A stretch of 64,000 nt of DNA from Croceicoccus mobilis (GCF_001661965.1 NZ_LYWZ01000022.1:682001-746000); one strand, 5' to 3'; counted from the first letter of the stretch, positions 53,243 through 62,420 are shown. The notes: a model not told the origin generated them from the sequence alone. Numbers and translations are program-made.

Positions 53243-54706
53243 TTACTCTTCGGGGATTGTCGCGTCCTGTGCGGGCGTGTCAACGGTGCGCGTCGATTGG
53301 GCCACAGGATCCGGCTCGAATTTCCAATCGTTCAGCTGGCCTTTGACCGCATTGTAGTGCGCGGCCGGATCGTAAAGCGGCCCGCCGACGTCGAGATTGA
53401 GGTCATCGGCCTCTGCCATGCCCATCGCCGCCAGCAGCGCGAAACCCGCGACATAGGCATTGCGCCGCGCCGCGACGAGCTGCACTTCGGCCGAGAGCTG
53501 CTCCTGCTCGGCATTGAGGATGTCGAGAATGGTGCGATTGCCGACCGTGTTCTCGGCCCGCACGCCCTCAAGGCTGAGGCGCGCGGCGGATACCGCCGTG
53601 GTCGTCGCCTCGATCACCTGGTTCGCCGCTTCCCAAGCGGTATAGGCGGAACGGACCTGCGCGATCACGTCGCGCTCGACCGCGATCTCGGTCTCTATCG
53701 TCGATGCCGCGCGCGCCTGCGCCTGACGTTCCAGCGCCGAGGCGTAGCCGCCCTGATACAGCGGGATAGAGAAACGCAGGCCAGCGGTCGCTGTGGTGTC
53801 GCTTTGCGAGAAATCGCCGCCGACGATGCCGGCGCCCAGCGATCCGAAATAATTGGTATAGGTGCCGCCGGTGAACACCGATACGCGGGGCAGGCGGGCC
53901 GAACCGGCCACCTCGATATCGTGGCGCGATGCCTCCGTCCTTTCGCGCGCGGCGATCAGGTCGGGATTGTTGTCGAGCGCGATATTCACTGCATCTTGCG
54001 GGCTGGCGGGCAAGCCCGGCAGCGGCGGCGGAGGTTCGAGAGCGACCGGTGCATCGCCGACCAGCTGCACATAGCGTTCGCGGCTGGAAATGAGGTTCGA
54101 TTGCGCCGTCACTAGGTCGCCGCGCGCGACGGCAAGGCGCGATTCGGATTGCGCGACATCGGTGCGGGTCAGGTCGCCGATTTCGAACCGGTCGCTGGTC
54201 GCCTGCAGGTTGACGCCAAGCGCTTCGACATTCTGCAGGTTCAGCCGGACAACGGATTCGTCGCGGATCACGTCCATGTATGCTGCCACGACCTGGCTGA
54301 AGATCGCCGATTCGGTCGCGCGCAGATCGGCGCGCCCGGCCTGCACGCGCTGTTTCGCGGCCTTGACCGAATTGCGGATCGCGCCGCCGGCATAGACCGG
54401 GACCGACAATTCGACATTGCTCGACAGAAAACGTTTCGGCGCGGTCAACGAGTTTTCGCTGCGCTTCAGCTGCTCGGTATACTGGCCGCTGGCATCAATG
54501 CCGGGGAGACCCGCCGATTTCTCGATCGGCACGTTTTCATCGGTCGCGCGCAGGGTGGCGCGGGCCGATTGCAGGGTGGGATTGGTGTTATAGGCGCTGG
54601 CCAGCGCCTCGCGCAGCGTGTCGGCCTGTGCCGGGGTGGCAAAGGCGCCCAGCGCGGCGCAGCCGAGCATGGCGACGCGGGCGATTCGGTGCCCAGCGTT
54701 CTTCAT
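53243..54706 (-). CDS. tolC: TolC family outer membrane efflux/secretion protein
   Basis: TolC proteins form the trimeric outer-membrane channel of efflux pumps and type I secretion. The protein has a signal peptide (MKNAGHRIARVAMLGCAALG to about residue 29) and the two repeated coiled-coil/beta halves of the family. Typical segments are LREALASAYNTNPTLQSARA, FSQVVAAYMDVIRDESVVRL, FSIPLYQGGYASALERQA and VGNRTILDILNAEQEQLSAE. I prefer the start at 54706; an ATG at 54739 overlaps the pcm stop by one base. It lies between pcm and popZ, with no pump genes adjacent. Confidence 0.94.
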   Translation of the reverse strand: MKNAGHRIARVAMLGCAALGAFATPAQADTLREALASAYNTNPTLQSARATLRATDENVPIEKSAGLPGIDASGQYTEQLKRSENSLTAPKRFLSSNVELSVPVYAGGAIRNSVKAAKQRVQAGRADLRATESAIFSQVVAAYMDVIRDESVVRLNLQNVEALGVNLQATSDRFEIGDLTRTDVAQSESRLAVARGDLVTAQSNLISSRERYVQLVGDAPVALEPPPPLPGLPASPQDAVNIALDNNPDLIAARERTEASRHDIEVAGSARLPRVSVFTGGTYTNYFGSLGAGIVGGDFSQSDTTATAGLRFSIPLYQGGYASALERQAQARAASTIETEIAVERDVIAQVRSAYTAWEAANQVIEATTTAVSAARLSLEGVRAENTVGNRTILDILNAEQEQLSAEVQLVAARRNAYVAGFALLAAMGMAEADDLNLDVGGPLYDPAAHYNAVKGQLNDWKFEPDPVAQSTRTVDTPAQDATIPEE

Positions 54707-54738
54707 CGACTGCGACCTGTCCTTTCCCCCCTCATGCA

Positions 54739-55416
54739 TCAGAAGGACCAGCTTTTGGGTTTTGCGAAATCGGAAAGGACCGGCATGCCGGTTTCGGCCA
54801 GCGGTTGCAGGGCCACGCCATCGCCGCTCTTGCGGCCGAGCGCGAGACGGGTGACGCCGCGCTCGACGATGCCGGTGACAAGGCGGCCTTCGGGCGCCAG
54901 CTGGCTGGCGATCGCCTTGGGCAGTTCCTCGATCGCGCCGTCGATGACGATGAGGTCATAGGGTCCGGCCTTTTTCCAGCCCGCGGTCAGCGCGCCATCG
55001 TGCCAGTCGCCGACCTTGCTGCCGGGCGTGCCGGCAAGGCGTGCATCGCTTTCGACAACATCGAGGCTGCCGACCATCGGGCCAAGCAGAGCGGCGAGAT
55101 AGCCGGTCGCGCCGCCGATCAGCAGCGCCTTGTCGGTTTCTTCGGGACGCGCGGTCTGCAGCAGCACCGCCTGCGCGTAGGGCGAAGAGATCGCGCGGCC
55201 TTCGCCCAGCGGGAGCGAACGGTCCATATAGGCGACATCCTGCTGCCCTGCGGCAACGTAATGTTCGCGCGGGGTGGTCGCCATCGCGGCCAGCACCTGC
55301 GCATCGGTGATGCCGCTGGGGCGCAGCTGGCTGTCGATCATCGCCTTGCGCGCGGGCGCAAAGGCCGGGGCAAGCTCGGCGGCGTTTTCGGGCTGGGAAA
55401 TCGGGGCGCTGGCCAT
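54739..55416 (-). CDS. pcm: Protein-L-isoaspartate O-methyltransferase
   Basis: Pcm methylates isoaspartyl residues so that damaged proteins can be repaired. The 225-residue protein has the family start region ARKAMIDSQLRPSGITDAQV, the segment PREHYVAAGQQDVAYMDRSL, the SAM-binding ALLIGGATGYLAALLGPMV and YDLIVIDGAIEELPKAIASQ. The SAM motif is a somewhat divergent GGATGY in place of the usual GxGSGY, as in other alphaproteobacterial members. It is co-directional with tolC and popZ and ends at the possible tolC start. Confidence 0.9.
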   Translation of the reverse strand: MASAPISQPENAAELAPAFAPARKAMIDSQLRPSGITDAQVLAAMATTPREHYVAAGQQDVAYMDRSLPLGEGRAISSPYAQAVLLQTARPEETDKALLIGGATGYLAALLGPMVGSLDVVESDARLAGTPGSKVGDWHDGALTAGWKKAGPYDLIVIDGAIEELPKAIASQLAPEGRLVTGIVERGVTRLALGRKSGDGVALQPLAETGMPVLSDFAKPKSWSF

Positions 55417-55703
55417 GATAGCTACTCTCACGCGGAACGGGCCCATGGGGCGGGCAGGGAAGGGGTTTGGCGAAAGGCCGGGGCCGGATGGGGCTGGCCC
55501 GACCTGCGCCTTCGGCGCTGCTCTAGTGCATCGCGGCCCCTTCGCCAAGGGGCCGATCGGCATGGGCGACCGCGTTTCATGCTGCGGGGGCGAAGGGATC
55601 GACCCCGTGCAGCCGGTGGCGGGGTGGTCGCACCTTGGCAACGGAGGTCCATGCGCCTATTGCGCCCACGAAACCGAAGACTTCCAGCAAGGACGAGTGG
55701 CAC

Positions 55704-57230
55704 ATGGCAGAGATGGTGGTGATCGAGGAAGAGCATCTGGTCGAGAGCATCGCCGATGCACTGCAATATATCAGCTTCTATCACCCGATGGACTACATCA
55801 AGGCGCTGGGCGAGGCCTATGAGGCCGAGATGAACCCGGCGGCCAAGGATGCCATCGCGCAGATCCTGACCAATTCGCGCATGTGCGCCGAAGGTCATCG
55901 CCCGATCTGCCAGGACACCGGCATCGTCAATGTCTTTCTGAAATGGGGCCAGAACTGCCGGCTCAATTCCGACAAGTCGCTGCAGGAGGTCGTCGACGAG
56001 GGCGTACGCCGCGGCTACACCAATCCCGAGAACAAGCTGCGCGCCTCGGTGCTGGCGGACCCCGCCTTTACCCGCCGCAACACCCGCGACAACACGCCTT
56101 GCGTGCTGGACGTGGAAATGGTGCCGGGCGACACGGTCGTGATCGATGTCGCGGCCAAGGGCGGCGGCAGCGAAGCGAAGTCCAAGTTCAAGATGATGAA
56201 CCCCAGCGACAATATCGTCGACTGGGTGCTGGAAATGATCCCGCAGATGGGCGCCGGCTGGTGCCCGCCTGGCATGCTGGGCATCGGCATCGGCGGCACC
56301 GCCGAGCATTGCGTCAAGCTTGCCAAGAAGAGCCTGATGGACCCGATCGACATGGGCCAGCTGAAAGAGCGCGGGCCGCAGAACGATCTGGAAAAGCTGC
56401 GGATCGAGATTTTCGACAAGGTCAATGCGATGGGCGTGGGCGCGCAGGGCCTTGGCGGTCTGGCGACCGTGCTTGATGTTAAGATCTACGACTGGCCGTG
56501 CCATGCCGCGAACAAGCCGGTCGCGATGATCCCCAATTGCGCCGCGACGCGCCACGCGCATCTTACGCTCGACGGTAGCGGCCCGGCCTATCTGCCGACG
56601 CCGGATCTGGACGCATGGCCCAAGGTCGACTGGAAGCCGTCGAAGGAAGCGATCAAGGTCGACCTCGACAATCTCACCCCCGAAATCGTGCAGGGCTGGA
56701 AGAACGGCGACCGCCTGCTGCTCTCGGGCAGCATGCTCACCGGCCGCGACGCTGCGCATAAGCGCATTCAGGACATGCTGGCGAACGGCGAGGAGCTGCC
56801 CGTCGATTTCAGGAACCGCGCGATCTATTACGTCGGCCCGGTCGATCCGGTCGTTGGCGAAGTCGTCGGCCCGGCTGGCCCCACCACTGCAACGCGCATG
56901 GACAAGTTCACCGACACCATGCTCGACCTTGGTCTGCTTGCCATGATCGGCAAGGCCGAGCGCGGGCAGGGCGCGACCGAGGTCATCGCCAAGCACAAGG
57001 TCGCCTATCTTATGGCGGTCGGCGGCGCGGCCTATCTTGTCGCCCGCGCGATCAAGGATGCGAAGGTTCTCGCGTTCGAAGACCTTGGCATGGAGGCGAT
57101 CTACGAATTCCGGGTGGAAGACATGCCCGTCACCGTGGCGGTCGATTCCGAAGGCAACAATGTGCACACTCTGGCTCCGCTGGTGTGGCGCGACAAGATC
57201 GCAAAGGAAGGGCTGCTGCCCACGGGGTGA
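55704..57230 (+). CDS. Fumarate hydratase, class I (Fe-S dependent)
   Basis: The enzyme converts fumarate to malate in the TCA cycle using a [4Fe-4S] cluster. The 508-residue protein unites the alpha and beta domains of class I fumarases. Candidate cluster ligands are the Cys in AEGHRPICQDTGIVNVF, GAGWCPPGMLGIGIGGTAEH and IPNCAATRHAHLTLDGSG. The C-terminal domain holds GPTTATRMDKFTDTMLDLGL. I chose the ATG at 55704 (MAEMVVIEEEH), preceded by AAGGACGAG. It is divergent from pcm. Confidence 0.95.
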   Translation: MAEMVVIEEEHLVESIADALQYISFYHPMDYIKALGEAYEAEMNPAAKDAIAQILTNSRMCAEGHRPICQDTGIVNVFLKWGQNCRLNSDKSLQEVVDEGVRRGYTNPENKLRASVLADPAFTRRNTRDNTPCVLDVEMVPGDTVVIDVAAKGGGSEAKSKFKMMNPSDNIVDWVLEMIPQMGAGWCPPGMLGIGIGGTAEHCVKLAKKSLMDPIDMGQLKERGPQNDLEKLRIEIFDKVNAMGVGAQGLGGLATVLDVKIYDWPCHAANKPVAMIPNCAATRHAHLTLDGSGPAYLPTPDLDAWPKVDWKPSKEAIKVDLDNLTPEIVQGWKNGDRLLLSGSMLTGRDAAHKRIQDMLANGEELPVDFRNRAIYYVGPVDPVVGEVVGPAGPTTATRMDKFTDTMLDLGLLAMIGKAERGQGATEVIAKHKVAYLMAVGGAAYLVARAIKDAKVLAFEDLGMEAIYEFRVEDMPVTVAVDSEGNNVHTLAPLVWRDKIAKEGLLPTG

Positions 57231-57271
57231 TTGGCCGGCCGATGGGCCGACCGGACCTGAATTCCTTATAA

Positions 57272-57294
57272 GGGGGCGCAATTTTCGCGCCCCC
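57272..57294 (+). terminator. Possible terminator hairpin after fumarase
   Basis: An 8-bp perfect stem (GGGGGCGC at 57272-57279, GCGCCCCC at 57287-57294) lies 42 bases after the stop. It lacks a T-tract, so it may end transcription only with help from Rho. Confidence 0.45.
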
Positions 57295-57385
57295 GCACCC
57301 CCCTGATCGACCAAGCGCCGATCCTTATCGACCGGCGTCTTCACCGCTATTGGCATCGCGCCGTCCGCCCCATTATTGCTGGGGC

Positions 57386-58726
57386 ATGGACGAAGACGAC
57401 CTTGAGATGACGGACCGCGCCGAGCCGCGCGTACCTTTGCGCAGCGTGCTCATTTCGATGGTCGCGTTCTGGGTCTGCTATTTCCTGCTCGCCACGCTGC
57501 GCAGCTATCTGATCGGCTTCGATTTCCAGGAAGAGATGATGGCCCGCCGCGTGGTCGTCATCATCGCCAGCATGGCGGTGACGGTGCTGCTTTGGCTGCT
57601 GCTGCGCGGGTTCGACAATCGCCGCTTGTGGATTCGATTCGCGGTGGCATTTGTCGCGGCGCTGCCCGCGTCTTTGCTGATGGGGGTCATCAACATCGAG
57701 GTTTTCCGCGATGTCGAACAGCGCGCGGTCAATCGCATCACCGAGGAACAGGGCGTGCGCGTGCGACGCGACGACAGCGGCAATATCCTTGTCGACGTGC
57801 CGCAGGTCCCGCGTAAGGAAGACCTTGATCCCGCCTTGCCGCCCAGCGTGCTGAAAGCGCTGGACGAGGCCAAGCAGCGTGAGGCGGCGCGGGCGGAAAC
57901 GGATGCGGAATCGGGCGATGTGCTGGATGAAGGCGAGCCGATCGTCATCGACCAGCAGATGCAGCGCAACATGCTGTGGGTGCAGCTGACCGACATCGCG
58001 CTGGGCCGGTATTTCCTGCTGCTGGCATGGGCCGCGCTTTATTTCGCGATGACGCAGGCCGAACACGCCCGCGTCGCCGAACGGCGCGAGGGCGAATATC
58101 GCCGCGCGGCCAAGGCGGCGGAGCTGAAATCGCTGCGCTATCAGGTCAATCCGCATTTCCTGTTCAACACGCTGAATTCGCTTTCGGCGCTGGTGATGGT
58201 GGGCAGGGCGGAGCAGGCCGAGGCGATGATCCAGACGATCAGCACCTTTTATCGCCGCTCGCTTACCGGCGACCCCGTCGGCGATATTCCGCTGGCCGAA
58301 GAGATCGAGATGCAGCGGCTTTACCTGCAGATCGAATCCGTGCGTTTCCCCGACCGCCTGCGCACCGTGATCGAAGTGCCCAAGGATCTGGAAAATGCCC
58401 GCATTCCGGGCATGATCCTGCAGCCGCTGATCGAGAATTCGGTCAAATATGCGGTGGCGCCGGTCAATCGCCCCGTCACCATCTTCATCTCCGCGCTGGA
58501 GGAATATGGGCGGCTGGTCATCACGATCGCCGATAATGGCCCCGGCGGGCCGGAGAAAAAGCGCGAGAGCGACGACCGCGATGGATGCGGGATCGGCATT
58601 GCCAATGTAAGATCGCGGCTGGAGACTCGCTTCGGCAAGGATGTCTCGCTGGTGAGCGGGGATACAGGGCATGGATGGCGCACCGTCATCCGCATGCCCC
58701 TGGTCAGGAATTCGCGGGAAGGGTAG
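57386..58726 (+). CDS. LytS/YehU-type sensor histidine kinase
   Basis: The 446-residue membrane kinase has N-terminal transmembrane segments (about 20-42, 58-80, 88-108), a periplasmic or loop region of about 90 residues rich in charged residues (VFRDVEQRAVNRITEEQGV onward), a further segment near FLLLAWAALYFAM, and a cytoplasmic His_kinase domain. The phosphorylated His is in LKSLRYQVNPHFLFNTLNSL; the ATPase N-box is PLIENSVKYAVAP and the G-box GIGIANVRSRLETRFG. The response regulator starts 3 bases after its stop, so they form one two-component system. The signal is unknown. Confidence 0.93.
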   Translation: MDEDDLEMTDRAEPRVPLRSVLISMVAFWVCYFLLATLRSYLIGFDFQEEMMARRVVVIIASMAVTVLLWLLLRGFDNRRLWIRFAVAFVAALPASLLMGVINIEVFRDVEQRAVNRITEEQGVRVRRDDSGNILVDVPQVPRKEDLDPALPPSVLKALDEAKQREAARAETDAESGDVLDEGEPIVIDQQMQRNMLWVQLTDIALGRYFLLLAWAALYFAMTQAEHARVAERREGEYRRAAKAAELKSLRYQVNPHFLFNTLNSLSALVMVGRAEQAEAMIQTISTFYRRSLTGDPVGDIPLAEEIEMQRLYLQIESVRFPDRLRTVIEVPKDLENARIPGMILQPLIENSVKYAVAPVNRPVTIFISALEEYGRLVITIADNGPGGPEKKRESDDRDGCGIGIANVRSRLETRFGKDVSLVSGDTGHGWRTVIRMPLVRNSREG

Positions 58727-58729
58727 CGC

Positions 58730-59500
58730 ATGAGCGAGGGGGAACAGCTCGCGACGTTGATCGTCGACGACGAGCCGCTGGCGGTGGAACGCATGCAGGT
58801 GATCTGCTCGCGCATACCGGCGCTGCGGATCGTGGGAACCGCAGGCGACGGCGCCGCGGCGCTGCGCATGATCGAGGCGTTGAAGCCCGAATTGCTGCTA
58901 TTGGACATGACCATGCCCGAGGCCGACGGTCTGGCCGTCGCGCGCAATATCGCCGATATCGTGCCCGATCCGGCGGAGCGTCCCGCCGTGGTCTTCGTCA
59001 CCGCGCATGACAGTTTCGCGGTCGAGGCATTCGATCTCGACGCGGTCGATTACGTGCTGAAGCCCGTCGCACCCGACCGGCTGGAGCGCGCCATCGACCG
59101 GGCACTGGCGCGGCGCGGCGCGAGTAATGGCGGCGGTGCCAATGCCGGGGGGCAGCCCGCTGAAGACAAGTATATCTCCGAATTCTGGGTCCCGCACCGC
59201 TCCGAACTGCTGCGTGTCGGCGCGGATGAGGTGAGCCGCATTGATGCCGAGCGCGACTATGTGCGCCTGCATGTGCCGGGCGGCAGCCACCTGCTGCTCG
59301 AAACGATCAGCTCTTTGGAAAAGCGCCTCGACCCCGCCAGGTTCATCCGCGTCCATCGCTCCCACATTTTGCGGCGCGACACGATCACGGGGCTGAAGCA
59401 CGATGGGCTGGGCGTCTGGTCTGTCGAGCTGGGTGAGGCAGAGCCGCTGCGCATCGGGCGAACCTACCTGAAATCGGTCAAGGCGATGGCTGGGCGCTGA
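58730..59500 (+). CDS. LytTR family DNA-binding response regulator
   Basis: The 256-residue regulator has a receiver domain with LATLIVDDEPLAVERMQVI, the phosphoacceptor Asp59 in ELLLLDMTMPEADG and DYVLKPVAPDRLERAI, a short Gly-rich linker, and a C-terminal LytTR DNA-binding domain. That domain holds VSRIDAERDYVRLHVPGG and FIRVHRSHILRRDTITGLKH. It is coupled to the kinase gene by a 3-base gap. Targets are not identifiable; the structured region downstream and the urcA gene are the nearest neighbours. Confidence 0.95.
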   Translation: MSEGEQLATLIVDDEPLAVERMQVICSRIPALRIVGTAGDGAAALRMIEALKPELLLLDMTMPEADGLAVARNIADIVPDPAERPAVVFVTAHDSFAVEAFDLDAVDYVLKPVAPDRLERAIDRALARRGASNGGGANAGGQPAEDKYISEFWVPHRSELLRVGADEVSRIDAERDYVRLHVPGGSHLLLETISSLEKRLDPARFIRVHRSHILRRDTITGLKHDGLGVWSVELGEAEPLRIGRTYLKSVKAMAGR

Positions 59501-59556
59501 TGCGCGCCATGAACCGTTGCGGCACTTTTTTCTGGAATCCATGAACCAAACAAATA

Positions 59557-59699
59557 GGCCGGCATTGCTGCCGGCCCATAGGAAACAGATGCTTTTATGA
59601 CCGCCCTCTGAAACGGAAACGGGCGGAGATTGGATGGCCGATCCGGGGGACTGCGACCGGACCGGCCATCGATAGGCGGCGGCTCGGGATAAGCCGCCG
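59557..59699. repeat. Run of four stem-loops in a convergent intergenic region
   Basis: Between the response regulator and urcA stops lie four consecutive inverted repeats: GGCCGGCA/TGCCGGCC (59557-59576); CCGCCC/GGGCGG (59601-59626); GATGGCCG plus TCCGG paired with CCGGA plus CGGCCATC (59633-59670, 13 pairs with one mismatch); and CGGCGGCT/AGCCGCCG (59677-59699). None has a good T-tract on the plus strand. On the minus strand the first is followed by a T-rich stretch and may end urcA transcription. It may be a structured RNA or a protein-binding array; neither is shown. Confidence 0.7.
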
Positions 59700-59711
59700 A
59701 AACCTTATCGG

Positions 59712-60011
59712 TCAGCCGCCGAAGCGGGCGTTGGCGACCAGCGTGGCCATCTGGCCCTCGCTCTTCTTCAGTGCAGTGCGGACGCAGCTGAAATGGGCGT
59801 TTGCTTCGCGCAGCTGGCCGTCATCCTCGTATTTGCAAACCGCATAGGCGGCCTTGCGGACGCGCTTTTCCATCTCGGCCTGTCCGGCCTCGCTGGTAAG
59901 GTCGAGATCATGGATCGCGACGCGAGCGGTGGAGGCTTCCCCGGCAAAGGCGGCCTGCGGGGCGGTCATGGCCAGAACGGGAAGGGCGGCAATGGCGATC
60001 AGGGTCTTCAT
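59712..60011 (-). CDS. UrcA family protein (secreted)
   Basis: The 99-residue product has a signal peptide (MKTLIAIAALPVLAMTAPQA, cleaved after AFA) and a short mature part with the UrcA features ARVAIHDLDLTSEAGQAEME and AAYAVCKYEDDG, including two Cys (AVCKY and FSCVRTA) that may form a disulfide. The family is common in Sphingomonadales and Caulobacterales; its role is unknown. GGAGAG precedes the ATG. The 273 bases upstream hold no gene that I can support. Confidence 0.88.
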   Translation of the reverse strand: MKTLIAIAALPVLAMTAPQAAFAGEASTARVAIHDLDLTSEAGQAEMEKRVRKAAYAVCKYEDDGQLREANAHFSCVRTALKKSEGQMATLVANARFGG

Positions 60012-60284
60012 GTCTCTCTCCTTTCAAATCCGATGCAGGGGGCGGTTGTCTTGGGTGCCGACCCGTCTGCCTTGCATTCTGTCTAGAAGGAGGGCGGGGC
60101 GCGTGCAGCAAACCCTCTGCCAAGGGGCCGAAACGCTCTGCCAGCGGCCATCGGGGTCTGCGAACGGCATTCAAAGCCGGTCGAACGACATCAAGTTTCG
60201 CACGAAACCTGTGTCAAACAAGATTCACAAAGCGAATCATCTGCGGGGTTCCCAGCGGTCAGTGCCCCGGCTAGACCTCCGGCA

Positions 60285-60566
60285 GTGGGTCTCTTCATCC
60301 TCTTCCTGCTCGGCATCGGCAATTTCGCCATGCACAAGGCGGTGCTGGAAAGCCGGCATCCGCTGCTGGGCCAGATGCCGTGGTTCGTGCACCTGCTGGG
60401 TGGGCGCTTTGGCCTGATCGTGGAATTCCTGCTGCTGACTGCGGCCATGCTGCTGTCTCATAATGCCGCCACGCCGCAGGGGGCTTCAGGCGTGCAGCTC
60501 GCCTATATTTGCTATACCGCCGCCAATGCGCTGGCCGCATGGCTGATCATCACGCGCCGCGTCTGA
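60285..60566 (+). CDS. Hypothetical membrane protein
   Basis: The 93-residue product starts at a GTG (MGLFILFLLGIGNFAMHKAV) and has about three hydrophobic segments: LFILFLLGIGNFA, FGLIVEFLLLTAAMLL and LAYICYTAANALAAWLII. I do not recognise the family. The following diacylglycerol-kinase-like gene starts 44 bases later in the same direction, so they may be co-expressed. Confidence 0.7.
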   Translation: MGLFILFLLGIGNFAMHKAVLESRHPLLGQMPWFVHLLGGRFGLIVEFLLLTAAMLLSHNAATPQGASGVQLAYICYTAANALAAWLIITRRV

Positions 60567-60610
60567 ACGGCAGCGGGAACCCAAGGGGCCTTAGCGGCGA
60601 TATAGAAAGC

Positions 60611-61486
60611 ATGACCGACACCGCGAATATCTGGCTGGTGGCCAACCCCGCCAGCGGCAGCAATGACGAGGAAGCCTTAAAGGCGCTCAAATCGCAATGC
60701 GAGGAGCGCGGCCTGTGCCTGACGCGTCGCATCGCTTTCCCGCGCGAAGATCTGCCCACGCCCGCCGAACTGGACGAGGCGGGCATCGGCATTGTCGCGG
60801 TCTTCGCAGGCGATGGCACTATCAATGCGCTGATCACGGCGCTGGAAGGCTGGCGCGGCGCGGTGCTGGTGCTGCCGGGCGGGACGATGAACCTGCTTTC
60901 GATCCGGCTGCATGGCGAGAAAACGAGCAGCCAGATTGTTGACGATGTATCACGTGGCGCCACGCGCCGGGTACGGCCCGCCATCGTGCGCTGCGAAGCG
61001 GGGACGGCGCTGGCCGGACTGCTGGTCGGCCCGGCAACCGCTTGGGGCGATGTGCGCGAAGCCATGCGCGACATCGACATTCCCGGCTTTGTCGGAGAGA
61101 CGATTGCCGCCGTCGAGAAATCTACCGCCGGCGAAATGGTCCGCTGCGTCGAGCCGCCTGCCGGATCGCCTGATGGCTATCCGCTGCTGATGTTCACGCC
61201 CGAAGGCCTCAATGACGTCGGTGGGGCGGACGGCCACTTCTCACTAAAGGCCTATCATGCCGATAATGTCGGCGATTTCATGAAGCAGGGCCTTGCCATC
61301 ATGCGCCGCAATTTTCGCGAAGGCCCGCATGACGATCTGGGGAATTTCGAAGCCATGACACTGGAAAGCGCCGAAGGCGGCGCACTCGCTCTGCTGATTG
61401 ATGGGGAGGCCGCCGAGATCAGCGCGACCGCCCGGTTCGAAACCGCGACCTGCGGCGTCGACCTGATCGCAACGGCAAGGGGCTGA
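60611..61486 (+). CDS. Diacylglycerol kinase catalytic-domain (DagK/LCB5-like) protein
   Basis: The 291-residue cytosolic lipid kinase has the nucleotide-binding motifs of the family: IWLVANPASGSNDEEALKAL at the N-terminus, IVAVFAGDGTINALITALEG and VLPGGTMNLLSIRLHG. The usual family C-terminal beta-sandwich follows. The lipid substrate could be diacylglycerol, ceramide or another. The second half diverges from the best-known members, so the exact activity is uncertain. It is 4 bases upstream of the metallophosphoesterase gene, which suggests a joint role, perhaps in membrane lipid turnover. Confidence 0.88.
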   Translation: MTDTANIWLVANPASGSNDEEALKALKSQCEERGLCLTRRIAFPREDLPTPAELDEAGIGIVAVFAGDGTINALITALEGWRGAVLVLPGGTMNLLSIRLHGEKTSSQIVDDVSRGATRRVRPAIVRCEAGTALAGLLVGPATAWGDVREAMRDIDIPGFVGETIAAVEKSTAGEMVRCVEPPAGSPDGYPLLMFTPEGLNDVGGADGHFSLKAYHADNVGDFMKQGLAIMRRNFREGPHDDLGNFEAMTLESAEGGALALLIDGEAAEISATARFETATCGVDLIATARG

Positions 61487-61490
61487 ACCC

Positions 61491-62363
61491 ATGGCCGAGC
61501 AGGACATGCGCCCCCGGTCGCTCATCTTTCACCTGTCCGATATTCATTTCGGGCTGGTCGATGAAAAGGCGATTGCCTGGGTGAAGGACGAGATCGCGCA
61601 GAGAAAACCTGATGCGGTAGCGATTACCGGCGATCTGACGATGCGCGCCCGGCACCGCGAATTCGATGCCGCGACCCGCTGGATCAATTCCTTGGATGCG
61701 CCGGTGACGGTCGAAGTGGGCAATCACGACATGCCCTATTTCAACCTGTTCGAACGGTTCACCGACCCTTACAAGCGGTTCTGCGGGATGAAGGAAAAGG
61801 TCGAGGCCGAGCTGGACCTGCCAGGGCTAGCCATCGTCTCCCTGAACACAGCGCCGCGCGCGCAGCCGCGCTGGCCCTGGAGTTATGGTTTCGTCACCGA
61901 TCACCAGCTGGAAAAGACCCTGGCCGCGATCGACAAGGTGCCGGCAGGCGTAAAGGTGCTGGTCGCCTGCCACCATCCGCTGGTGGAAGCGGGTACGCGC
62001 GGCAAGGCTCTGACCCGCGGCGGCGACAATGCGCTGGCGCAGCTGGCAAAGCGCGACGTGCTCGCCGTGCTGTCGGGCCATGTGCATGACGCGTTCGACA
62101 TGACGGCGCAGACCCCGAACGGTCCGATCCGCATGATCGGCGCCGGTACGCTATCTCAGCGCCTGCGCTCAACCCCGCCCAGTTTCAACGAGCTGCACTG
62201 GGACGGCGAGGTGCTCGAGGTCGTCGTCCGCAATCTGGAGCATGTCTCCACCCCCGATATGCAGATCGATGAAGTGCCCGAGGATGCTACGCCCCCGCGC
62301 GAGCCCGAAGAGCCGGTCGCTCCCGTCGGGCGCGTCCCCGAAAAGGACCCGCCGGTTCATTGA
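61491..62363 (+). CDS. Metallophosphoesterase (calcineurin-like)
   Basis: The 290-residue protein has all five metal-binding motifs of the family: IFHLSDIHFGLVDE, AVAITGDLTMRARH, VEVGNHDMPYFN, VLVACHHPLVEAG and VLSGHVHDAFD. Related enzymes include class III cyclic nucleotide phosphodiesterases and lipid pyrophosphatases. The C-terminus is acidic and Pro-rich. The tight link to a lipid-kinase-like gene suggests phospholipid or phosphate-ester substrates, by inference only. It is not the ligase-associated phosphoesterase family. Confidence 0.9.
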   Translation: MAEQDMRPRSLIFHLSDIHFGLVDEKAIAWVKDEIAQRKPDAVAITGDLTMRARHREFDAATRWINSLDAPVTVEVGNHDMPYFNLFERFTDPYKRFCGMKEKVEAELDLPGLAIVSLNTAPRAQPRWPWSYGFVTDHQLEKTLAAIDKVPAGVKVLVACHHPLVEAGTRGKALTRGGDNALAQLAKRDVLAVLSGHVHDAFDMTAQTPNGPIRMIGAGTLSQRLRSTPPSFNELHWDGEVLEVVVRNLEHVSTPDMQIDEVPEDATPPREPEEPVAPVGRVPEKDPPVH

Positions 62364-62389
62364 AGCATGGGCCAATTCGCGGTGCCCCA

Positions 62390-62420
62390 TTGACGCATGT
62401 CAGTTCCTCGCCCCTATAAA
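62390..62420 (+). promoter_or_regulatory. Possible promoter of the methyltransferase lipoprotein gene
   Basis: TTGACG (62390-62395) and TATAAA (62415-62420) lie 19 bases apart; shifting the -10 to CTATAA gives 18. The -35 overlaps TGAC-N4-GTCA, similar in its arms to the palindrome at 41747. The gene starts 35 bases further on. Confidence 0.45.

Noticed and set aside
61491-62363. Ligase-associated phosphoesterase of the repair cassette
   Set aside because: It is longer (290 residues) and begins with the LSDIHFG motif of class III-type phosphodiesterases; it lies 16 kb from the ligase and beside a lipid kinase.
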